From Anaerolineae bacterium (GTDB lineage Bacteria; Chloroflexota; Anaerolineae; SpSt-600): a DNA stretch of 21,906 nt. The first letter of the stretch is position 1; each line of letters starts with the position of its first letter. The notes beneath the pieces are model-generated. The model was not told the origin of the DNA. It ran no database searches and saw nothing but the letters and a program-made list of their open reading frames with translations. The translations under genes and the position numbers were made by a program. Where the stretch lies: the NCBI GenBank assembly GCA_028275425.1, contig JAPWUT010000004.1, positions 1 through 21,906 of the forward strand, read 5' to 3'. This document shows positions 16,162 to 21,906 of the stretch, piece after piece.

Positions 16162-17853
16162 TTACCTGGCAATTTCTTCCACCATGGCCAGGTACTGCAG
16201 AGGCGTGAAGTTCCGGACCCGCGAAGCCTTGTTCGGGCAGACTACTGCACATGCCCCGCAGCCCTGGCACAGTGCAACGTTAACCGTAGCGATGCCCTTC
16301 CAAGGGTGAAGGGCACGCGCTTCATAAGGGCAAGCTTCTATGCACAGGCCGCAACCAGAGCAAAGTTCCTCTACTACGTAGGCCACAGTGGGCTCTTGGA
16401 TAAGCTCCCGCTGAGCGAAAAGGCCCAAGACCTTGGCTGCCGCCCCCGAAGCTTGCGCTATGGTTTCAGGGATATCCTTCGGGAACTGGGCTGCGCCAGC
16501 TATGAAAACCCCCGCCGTCAGGCTCTCCACCGGACGGAGTTTGGGGTGAGCTTCCTGGAAGAAACCAAAGGCATCGGTAGCCACCCGGAGCCTCTTGGCC
16601 AGCTCCTCAGTTCCGGGCGAAGCTACCACCGCATTGGCCAGAACGGCCAAGTCCACCTCCGCCTCCACCGGCCTCCCCGAAAGTGTATCCACCCCTCGCA
16701 CGAAAACCCTCCCCCCTTCCTCGTAAACCCTCGCCACCTTGCCGCGGATGTAAAGCACGCCGTAATCCATTATCGCCCTCTGGACGAATTCCTCATACTT
16801 TTTGCCCTGGGAGCGAATGTCTATGTAGAAAACCAAAGCCTGACCATCAGGCACCTTCTGCTTGAAGAGGGAGGCTTGCTTGGCGATATACATGCAGCAT
16901 ATCTTTGAGCAATAAGGCCGATGGCGTTGGGGGTCACGGGAGCCAGCGCACTGGACAAAGGCAACGCTCTTTACCTCCTTCCCATCGGAAGGGCGCTTCA
17001 GGCCATCCTTAAGCATCCTCTCAAATTCCAAAGCAGTGATTACATCCGGATAACGGCCTCCGCCATACTCGCCAAGAGCCTGGAGGGGATAGAGGTCAAA
17101 GCCTGTAGCCACCACTATTGCCCCAACGTCAAAAGACTTCTCCCCAGAAGGGGTCTCCACCTTCACGATGAAATTCCCCACATATCCGCCAACCTCCTTC
17201 ACCTCCGAGCGGGTCAGGACGGTAACGTTTGGATGCTCCATGACTGCCTTGATTTTCTCCTCCAGGAAACCGTCGGGGGCATTGAAGTTTATGTAAAGGC
17301 CTGAGAGGCGGCGGACCTTTCCCCCAAGCTCTTCCCCTTTTTCCACCAAAATTACCGGATACCCAGCATTGGCTATGTCCAAAGCGACGGTGAGGCCGGC
17401 TATTCCTCCACCTATGACCAGGGCTTTCTTGATGACTGGTATCCCCAGAGGGATGAGGGATTCGTCGTAGCGGACTTTCTCAATGATGGTGCGGATGACT
17501 TCAATGGCTTTGAGTGTAGCTTCTTCCGGGTAATTCTGGTGGGGCCAACTGACTTGCTCCCGGATGTTAGCGATTTCAGTTCGGTAGGGGTTGACTCCGG
17601 CCGATGCAGCAGCCTTGCGGAAAGTAACCTCGTGCATGGAGGGCGAGCAGGCTGCCACTACAACCCCGTCCAGCTTGTGCTCCTTTATTGCCTGGCGGAT
17701 AAGGTTTTGGCCTGGCTCGGAGCACATGTATTTGTAATCGGCAGCGAAGGCCACATCCGGCAACTTCTTTATCTCTTCCACTACCCGCTTCACATCAACG
17801 ACGCCGGCGATGTTGAAGCCGCAGTGACAGACGAAAACTCCTATGCGAGCCAT
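16162..17853 (-). CDS. hdrA: HdrA-like flavoprotein with N-terminal Cys domain and C-terminal ferredoxins
   Basis: A 563-residue protein. The N-terminal domain (1-135) has the classic HdrA start RIGVFVCHCG with C9, C11, C44 and C69 as likely cluster ligands. The FAD module has GGGIAG at 148-153, QCAGSRD (C302) and CSKICC (C315, C319, C320). C-terminal ferredoxin motifs are C498, C501, C504, C508 and C529, C532, C535, C539. The ferredoxin insert found in canonical HdrA inside the FAD region is absent. The ATG at 17853, 5 nt after the preceding hdrA stop, fits best; a GTG at 17868 has no ribosome binding site. With its upstream neighbour it makes up the full HdrA domain set across two polypeptides. 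Confidence 0.88.
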   Translation of the reverse strand: MARIGVFVCHCGFNIAGVVDVKRVVEEIKKLPDVAFAADYKYMCSEPGQNLIRQAIKEHKLDGVVVAACSPSMHEVTFRKAAASAGVNPYRTEIANIREQVSWPHQNYPEEATLKAIEVIRTIIEKVRYDESLIPLGIPVIKKALVIGGGIAGLTVALDIANAGYPVILVEKGEELGGKVRRLSGLYINFNAPDGFLEEKIKAVMEHPNVTVLTRSEVKEVGGYVGNFIVKVETPSGEKSFDVGAIVVATGFDLYPLQALGEYGGGRYPDVITALEFERMLKDGLKRPSDGKEVKSVAFVQCAGSRDPQRHRPYCSKICCMYIAKQASLFKQKVPDGQALVFYIDIRSQGKKYEEFVQRAIMDYGVLYIRGKVARVYEEGGRVFVRGVDTLSGRPVEAEVDLAVLANAVVASPGTEELAKRLRVATDAFGFFQEAHPKLRPVESLTAGVFIAGAAQFPKDIPETIAQASGAAAKVLGLFAQRELIQEPTVAYVVEELCSGCGLCIEACPYEARALHPWKGIATVNVALCQGCGACAVVCPNKASRVRNFTPLQYLAMVEEIAR

Positions 17854-17858
17854 TTTCT

Positions 17859-19160
17859 TCAACCCCACTGTGAAAATAGCGATAAGACTTTCCCGGCTGC
17901 GCCGCTTGCCTGAGAGACCGTTTCCGGAATATCTTTAGGGCCGGTGCCGGCCCCGGCCAAGAATATCCCCGGGCGACCGCTTTCCAAAGGTGCAAAATTC
18001 CTATCTTCCTCCTCAAGGAAACCATGCTCGTCCAGCCTTAGGCCCAGCTTCTCCGCCAAAGCCCTGGTTTCCGGCCGAGGAACCATCGCCACCGCCAGAA
18101 CTACTAAGTCCGCCGCTATTTCTACCTGCCTCCCTGAAAGGGTATCTACCCCCCGCACAACCACTTTCCCATCCTCCTGGTAGAGGCGGGCTACTTTCCC
18201 CCGGATGTAGAGCACACGGTCCTCTGTTACAGCCCTGTGGATGAATTCCTCATAGCCTTTCCCGGCCGAGCGGATGTCAATGTAAAAGATGATGGCCTGG
18301 CCATCGTGGACGCGATGTCTGTAAAGCATGGCGTGCTTAGCAGTGTACATGCAGCAGATTTTGGAACAGTAAGGCATGTGGCGTTCGGGGTCACGGGAGC
18401 CGGCGCATTGGACAAAGACCACTACTTTGGGTTCTTTGCCGTCGGAGGGCCGCAGGATTTTCCCTGCCGTCGGGCCTGAGGCCGAAAGGAGCCTTTCAAA
18501 GGCCAAAGAATCTATCACATCAGGGATAGTGCCAGCACCGTATTCCCCAAGTTCGGTTAGAGGCAATAGCTCATAACCGGTGGCAACGATTACTGCCCCG
18601 ACCTCTTCCTCAAAAATCCTTTCCTTCTGGTTGTAATCAATGGCACCAACGGGGCAAAATCGCTCGCAAACCCGGCATTTTCCTTGGGTAAAATACAGGC
18701 AATTTTCGGGGTCTATGACCGGCTTGTTGGGCACAGCTTGGGGAGAAAGGGTATAGATGGCCTTGCGCTTCCCTATACCCCTTTCAAAATCGGTTGAAAT
18801 TACCCTCTTGGGGCATTTCTCCTGGCAAACTCCGCAACCGGTGCATATATCCCAATTCACGTAAGATGGGTAGCGGCGGATTCGGACCCGGAAATTGCCT
18901 ACTTCGCCTTCAAGCGATTCCACTTCGGAATAGGTGTAAAGCTTGATTTTCTCGTGGCGGCCTACTTCCACCGTGCGGGGGGTAAGGATGCATTGGGAAC
19001 AGTCAAGGGTGGGGAAAGTCTCGGAGAGCTGGAGCATGTGCCCCCCGATGGAAGGAAGCCTCTCCACCACAACGACCTCATAGCCGGCGTTAGCTATGTC
19101 CAATGCCGCCTGAATCCCCGCTATTCCGGCGCCGATTACCAATGCTCGCTTGATGGGCAT
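17859..19160 (-). CDS. hdrA: HdrA-like flavoprotein with inserted ferredoxins only
   Basis: A 433-residue protein that begins directly at the FAD Rossmann motif (GAGIAG, 10-15), without the HdrA N-terminal domain. It has DCSQC (C54, C57), a ferredoxin motif CTGCGVCQEKCP (C106, C109, C112, C116), a second Cys group (C154, C162, C165, C169), QCAGSRD (C252), and CSKICC (C265, C269, C270). It stops after the FAD fold and lacks C-terminal ferredoxins. It is similar to module 1 of the double HdrA. Its ATG lies 71 bases inside the end of the CDF transporter gene, with only a weak GGGG-type ribosome binding site. Likely a subunit of the Hdr complex. Confidence 0.87.
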   Translation of the reverse strand: MPIKRALVIGAGIAGIQAALDIANAGYEVVVVERLPSIGGHMLQLSETFPTLDCSQCILTPRTVEVGRHEKIKLYTYSEVESLEGEVGNFRVRIRRYPSYVNWDICTGCGVCQEKCPKRVISTDFERGIGKRKAIYTLSPQAVPNKPVIDPENCLYFTQGKCRVCERFCPVGAIDYNQKERIFEEEVGAVIVATGYELLPLTELGEYGAGTIPDVIDSLAFERLLSASGPTAGKILRPSDGKEPKVVVFVQCAGSRDPERHMPYCSKICCMYTAKHAMLYRHRVHDGQAIIFYIDIRSAGKGYEEFIHRAVTEDRVLYIRGKVARLYQEDGKVVVRGVDTLSGRQVEIAADLVVLAVAMVPRPETRALAEKLGLRLDEHGFLEEEDRNFAPLESGRPGIFLAGAGTGPKDIPETVSQASGAAGKVLSLFSQWG

Positions 19161-20040
19161 GGTTCAACCCCACGCACATGATGCCTTCTTGCCCACAACT
19201 TTCGCACTCCACCTGCAAAGTGGTGTGCTCAATCCCAAATTTTGAAGCCAGGGAGTGTTTTACCTCCTCCATGATTTTCTGAGCCTGACTCAGGGCTTGG
19301 TCGGCCAGGACTATGTGAGCGCTGAGAGCGGTGTAGTTAGGGCCTATGGTCCAGATATGTAAGTCATGAACCCCATGCACTCCCGGCACTTGAAGTATTG
19401 CCTCGGCCACTTTAGAAGCGTTCAACCCCGCCGGTATCCCTTCAAGGAGTATATGCGTAGCTTCTCGCAGCACCCGCCCTGCTCCCACCAAGATGACTAT
19501 TCCGATTAATGCACCGATGAGCGGGTCAACCCAGAACCATCCAGTCCAGAGCATGACCAGACCACCAGCAATTACGCCTACTGAAGACAAAGCATCGCCC
19601 AGGACGTGGAGGAAGGCACTGCGCACATTGAGGTCACCGTGGTCATGCTCACGGAGCAAGATAGCAGCCAGAAGGTTTGCGCCCAACCCCACCGTTGCCA
19701 CCAAGAGCATGGGACCAGCCAGCACAACTTCAGGGTTCCGGAGCCGTTCCCAAGCCTCGCGCAAGATTCCGAAAACCACCAGGAGCAAGGTTGCGCCGTT
19801 AGCCAGGGCTGCCAGGACTTGTAGGCGGTGGAAGCCATAGGTATGGCGGTCATCTGGAGGTAGGGAGGCAAGCCTGAGAGCCAAATAGCTCATCCCTAAA
19901 GCCAGGAAATCCAGGAAAACGTGGGAAGCATCGGAGAGCAAAGCCAAGCTGCGAGTCCAGAAGCCTCCGGCAATCTCAACCGTAAGAATCAAGCCAGTTA
20001 AAACGAGCGCCCATAAAAGGCGCTGCTTAGCGTAGTTCAT
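19090..20040 (-). CDS. CDF-family divalent metal exporter (CzcD/ZitB-like)
   Basis: A 316-residue cation diffusion facilitator with about six membrane helices. The metal site is H40/D44 in SDASHVFLD (helix 2) and H145/D149 in HVLGD (helix 5), an HD-HD set typical of Zn/Co transporters. There is a short HDHGD loop (132-136) and a C-terminal cytoplasmic ferredoxin-like domain. The last ~35 residues include a Cys group (CESCGQEGIMC) and a tail encoded within the start of hdrA. Its ATG overlaps the hdrB stop as ATGA, and AGGAGGT lies upstream, so it is translationally coupled to hdrB. An ion exporter amid Hdr subunits is unexpected; it may guard iron-sulfur assembly from metal stress or be a chance insertion. 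Confidence 0.9.
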   Translation of the reverse strand: MNYAKQRLLWALVLTGLILTVEIAGGFWTRSLALLSDASHVFLDFLALGMSYLALRLASLPPDDRHTYGFHRLQVLAALANGATLLLVVFGILREAWERLRNPEVVLAGPMLLVATVGLGANLLAAILLREHDHGDLNVRSAFLHVLGDALSSVGVIAGGLVMLWTGWFWVDPLIGALIGIVILVGAGRVLREATHILLEGIPAGLNASKVAEAILQVPGVHGVHDLHIWTIGPNYTALSAHIVLADQALSQAQKIMEEVKHSLASKFGIEHTTLQVECESCGQEGIMCVGLNHAHQASIGNRRRNSGDSGGIGHS

Positions 20041-20921
20041 CCTACCTCCTGGTCAAGCAACCCCTTGGCTTTCAACAGGGGCTTCGGGTCTACGTAATGC
20101 TTCTCCAGCTCGTAGCGGGTGGGGTCAAGGCCCAAAGCTATGGCCAGAAGCTGGGTGAAATAGAGGACGGGCAATGGCCTAAAACCCCCCTTCTTCACTA
20201 CCAAATCCCTCTGCCAGCGGTCCAGATTGAACTGGCACAATGGGCAATTAGTTACAAGGACCTCTGCGCCCGCCCGGTAAGCGGAAGAAATTATCCGGTA
20301 GCTCATTTCCATGGCCAATTCAGGCTTTATAGCCACGAGGTAATTGCCGCAGCACTCCACTTTTCCCCCCCACAGGACCGGCTCAGCTCCCAGGGAAGCC
20401 ATGAGCTCATCCAAAGCATGGGGATTTTCTGGGTCATCGTAGGCCACTTCAGCCGGGGGACGGAGGACCATGCACCCATAATAGCAGGCCACTTTAAGCC
20501 CCGAAAGGCTCTTTTGAACCTTGGCCTTCACCTCCTCAAAGCCGACTTCATCCCTGAGGATTTGGAGCACATCCATTACTTCAACTTGCCCTTGGTAATC
20601 GGCCTCTATGAAGTAGTTGAGCCTCTCCCTCCTCTCGCGGTCCAAGCGTATAACCCGATTGGTCCTCTTGAGGACGTTGTAACAAGTAGTGCAAGCGGTA
20701 GCGAGCTTATCCCCCTGAGCTGAGGCAGCCACTAACACCCTTGCCGGCCCGGCCAAGTCCAGGACATTGTCCACCAGAAGGGGGAAGGAAGCCCCGCAGC
20801 AATTCCAATCCGGGAGCTCTTCAAGCTCAACTCCCAAGGCAGCCAGAGCCTCACGAACCGAGCGGTCAAACCCTTTGCCTTTGGTGTTAAGGGTGCATCC
20901 GGGGAAATAGCTGACCTTCAC
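20037..20921 (-). CDS. hdrB: HdrB-like subunit with two CCG domains
   Basis: A 294-residue protein with two cysteine-rich CCG domains, the sites of the noncubane [4Fe-4S] clusters in HdrB. Domain 1 uses C9 (YFPGC), C41 and C42 (NCCG), C77 and C80 (ACTTC). Domain 2 uses C146 and C150 (CYYGC), C190 and C191 (ECCG), and the pair in NCPLC (about 226 and 229). In methanogens HdrB reduces CoM-S-S-CoB; bacteria lack that substrate, so this protein probably reduces another disulfide or relays electrons to the Frd-like subunits. The start is the GTG at 20921, preceded by AAAGGAGG with a 4-nt spacer; a longer frame from 20960 would intrude into hdrC. Confidence 0.9.
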   Translation of the reverse strand: MKVSYFPGCTLNTKGKGFDRSVREALAALGVELEELPDWNCCGASFPLLVDNVLDLAGPARVLVAASAQGDKLATACTTCYNVLKRTNRVIRLDRERRERLNYFIEADYQGQVEVMDVLQILRDEVGFEEVKAKVQKSLSGLKVACYYGCMVLRPPAEVAYDDPENPHALDELMASLGAEPVLWGGKVECCGNYLVAIKPELAMEMSYRIISSAYRAGAEVLVTNCPLCQFNLDRWQRDLVVKKGGFRPLPVLYFTQLLAIALGLDPTRYELEKHYVDPKPLLKAKGLLDQEVG

Positions 20922-20931
20922 AAGGCCTCCT

Positions 20932-21342
20932 TTAGAGCGTATATTTCCTGAAGCCTGCAATTATTGCCTGCTGGGGGAAAGACTCCAAATCCTTTTCGGG
21001 AATCTGGTTGTGCTTGAGGACCTCTCCACTTCTCTCCATAGCCAGCTCGCGGAGGGCCTCCATAATCCTTGACAGGTCCACCCCTTTCGGGCAGCGGGCG
21101 TAACAAGCCTGGCATGCTACGCAAAACCAAATAGTAGCCGATTGGAGGACTTCCTCCACCTGGCCGAGCTGGAGGAGGCGTATAACCTGGCTTGGTAGGA
21201 GGTCCATAGCGAAAGCGGCGGGGCACCCAGCAGAGCACTCTCCGCACTGGTAACAGGCCAAGAGGTCTTGCCCGCTTAATTCCTCAACCCTCCTGGCCAA
21301 GGGGTTAAGGAAGAACTTCTCCAGTGAAATCACCGTTCCCAT
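20932..21342 (-). CDS. hdrC: HdrC-like iron-sulfur subunit
   Basis: A 136-residue protein with two [4Fe-4S] ferredoxin motifs, CYQCGECSAGCP (C30, C33, C36, C40) and CVACQACYARCP (C74, C77, C80, C84), at the spacing typical of HdrC. HdrC carries electrons from HdrA to HdrB. It is the first gene of the operon, about 20 nt downstream of the predicted transcription start, and ends 10 nt before hdrB. I chose the ATG at 21342 because AAAAGGG lies 8 nt upstream; an ATG at 21348 and a GTG at 21351 lie too close to that site. Confidence 0.9.
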   Translation of the reverse strand: MGTVISLEKFFLNPLARRVEELSGQDLLACYQCGECSAGCPAAFAMDLLPSQVIRLLQLGQVEEVLQSATIWFCVACQACYARCPKGVDLSRIMEALRELAMERSGEVLKHNQIPEKDLESFPQQAIIAGFRKYTL

Positions 21343-21370
21343 ACCCATCACCCTTTTCAGAGGCTACCAA

Positions 21371-21399
21371 ATATTACATCAAGTTGAGATTTTTGTCAA
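21371..21399 (-). promoter_or_regulatory. Near-consensus sigma-70-type promoter of the hdr operon
   Basis: Read on the minus strand, TTGACA (21399-21394) is followed by exactly 17 nt and TAATAT (21376-21371). That is a perfect -35 and a one-mismatch -10 at ideal spacing. The start of transcription should fall near 21364, giving a leader of about 20 nt that holds the AAAAGGG ribosome binding site. Such a strong match implies robust, housekeeping-type transcription. I see no clear operator palindrome overlapping it. Confidence 0.75.
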
Positions 21400-21436
21400 T
21401 ACCCTTCCGGGCGAGAGGTGCGTCCCGATTTCTGAC

Positions 21437-21478
21437 GTCATTGCGAGCGAAGCGCAACTTGCGCTGCCTTGGAATGAC
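21437..21478. repeat. Small inverted-repeat element (GTCATT...AATGAC)
   Basis: Terminal GTCATT and AATGAC bracket a 42-bp segment with an internal AGCGCA/TGCGCT hairpin (21451-21465). The GTCATTGCGAGCGAAGCG opening resembles short dispersed palindromes seen in many bacterial genomes. It lies just upstream of the hdr promoter. Probably a REP/MITE-like element; any regulatory effect is unknown. Confidence 0.5.
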
Positions 21479-21504
21479 AAATTGGGGAACAGAATGCAGC
21501 CTCC

Positions 21505-21606
21505 TGCAAACCCCGCCACGAGTGGAACCCAAAACGCCGGCAAACCCTCAGCCTACGGGGGTGGGCAAAACGGGGGTCCAGGGGACGAAGCCCCCTGGCA
21601 GGGGGC
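21505..21606. repeat. Distant single copy of the GC-rich hairpin repeat
   Basis: It carries the same blocks as the 3751-4246 array, in the same orientation: CCACGAGTGG, CCCAAAACGCCGGCAAACCCT, the ACGGGGGTGGGC block, CCAGGGGACGAAGCCCCCTGG, then CAGGGGGC. It shares CCGGCAAACCCT and GGGGACGAAGCCCC with array unit 2 against units 1 and 3. It lacks the final TGGGGG...CCCCCA hairpin and ends 18 nt before the stop of the transposase remnant. Confidence 0.85.
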
Positions 21607-21624
21607 GCTTACAAGTGTAGGTTT

Positions 21625-21906
21625 TTAAGTTGCTGGCAAATCGGAAAAGGAAGGCCAGGGGTGAGGGTAGAAATGCCCTAAAAGTAAGGGAAGCCCACTC
21701 AGCAAAGCAGCTCTCTTTTCCCCCTTTTTAGCTGAGGCTTCCCTGTAAAAGCCACGTAAGCGCTCCCGCAAGGCATTCTCTTTGACACCTAAAGGCTTGG
21801 CCAGGAAGCAAGAGCGGGCTATAACCATGCCCAAGCTCCATAGGGCAAGGACAAAAGCTTGAGGTTTAGATAGGTGAGGCATGTGTTGAGCAACGGTTTC
21901 GTACCA
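21625..21906 (-). pseudogene. Truncated transposase, N-terminal remnant (open at the right edge)
   Basis: The frame runs from the window edge to a stop at 21625 (93 visible residues; first ATG at 21882). The stretch around MPHLSKPQAFVLALWSLGMV followed by ARSC, then a KENALRERLRGFYREA helix and a basic KKGEK segment, is what I recognise as the N-terminal part of a DDE transposase family common in Chloroflexota and cyanobacteria. The spacing between ARSC and the KEN helix looks shortened, and the protein ends abruptly with no catalytic domain, replaced by the hairpin repeat. It is therefore a decayed insertion-sequence fragment. Family assignment is by recognition only. Confidence 0.6.

Noticed and set aside
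16133..16270. N-terminal 46-residue extension of the double HdrA
   Set aside because: These codons lie mostly within the 3' end of the preceding hdrA in another frame; the FAD motif begins right after the ATG at 16132, as in the other HdrA proteins.
20922..20960. Longer HdrB start at 20960
   Set aside because: It would overlap hdrC, whereas the GTG at 20921 has AAAGGAGG at good spacing and places the CCG motif at the usual distance from the N-terminus.
1..21906. tRNA, rRNA or riboswitch genes
   Set aside because: Reading the gaps on both strands I found no cloverleaf with a conserved T-loop, no rRNA core sequence, and no known riboswitch core; most gaps are too short to hold one.

Overview
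The window looks like a fragment of an anaerobic, possibly thermophilic Anaerolineae-type Chloroflexota chromosome. This is inferred from Thr-Pro-rich linkers in exported proteins, a zinc-ribbon/LysM membrane protein, GC-rich intergenic hairpin repeats, a transposase remnant of a type common in that phylum, and a heterodisulfide-reductase-like (Hdr) energy module. The taxonomic call comes from recognition, not from a search.

Layout. On the plus strand, 1-3665 holds two related clan GH-A-like glycoside hydrolases and a D-aminoacyl-tRNA deacylase (dtd). A 587-base convergent intergenic stretch (3666-4252) follows, filled by about 3.5 tandem copies of a ~150-bp GC-rich hairpin unit. From 4253 to 21342 everything is on the minus strand and tightly packed, probably one ~17-kb transcription unit read right to left from a near-consensus sigma-70-type promoter at 21371-21399. 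In transcription order: hdrC, hdrB, a CDF metal exporter, two single HdrA flavoproteins, one fused double HdrA, two CBS-ACT proteins, mvhD, an FrhB/FdhB-like subunit, FrdB-like and FrdA-like subunits, hypA, minD, minE, rodA, and a zinc-ribbon/TM/LysM/Ig-like protein. Beyond the promoter (21400-21906) lie a small palindromic element, one distant copy of the hairpin repeat, and the decayed N-terminal part of a transposase.

How the genes may work together. HdrABC and MvhD form the core of flavin-based electron-bifurcating complexes. An FrhB/FdhB-type flavoprotein could feed electrons in from F420H2, formate or NAD(P)H. An anchor-less fumarate-reductase-type FAD subunit with a [2Fe-2S]/2x[4Fe-4S] partner could be the high-potential acceptor branch. 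No hydrogenase structural genes and no membrane anchor are present. The best reading is a cytoplasmic Hdr-Frd complex that couples reduction of fumarate (or a related enoate), or the reverse reaction, to ferredoxin. This is inference from gene content. The HdrA set is unusual: the single HdrA pair splits the canonical domains between two proteins, and the double HdrA repeats the same order in one chain, with a degenerate copy of the HdrA N-terminal domain as linker. The operon then runs into cell-division and cell-shape genes (minD, minE, rodA; no minC here).
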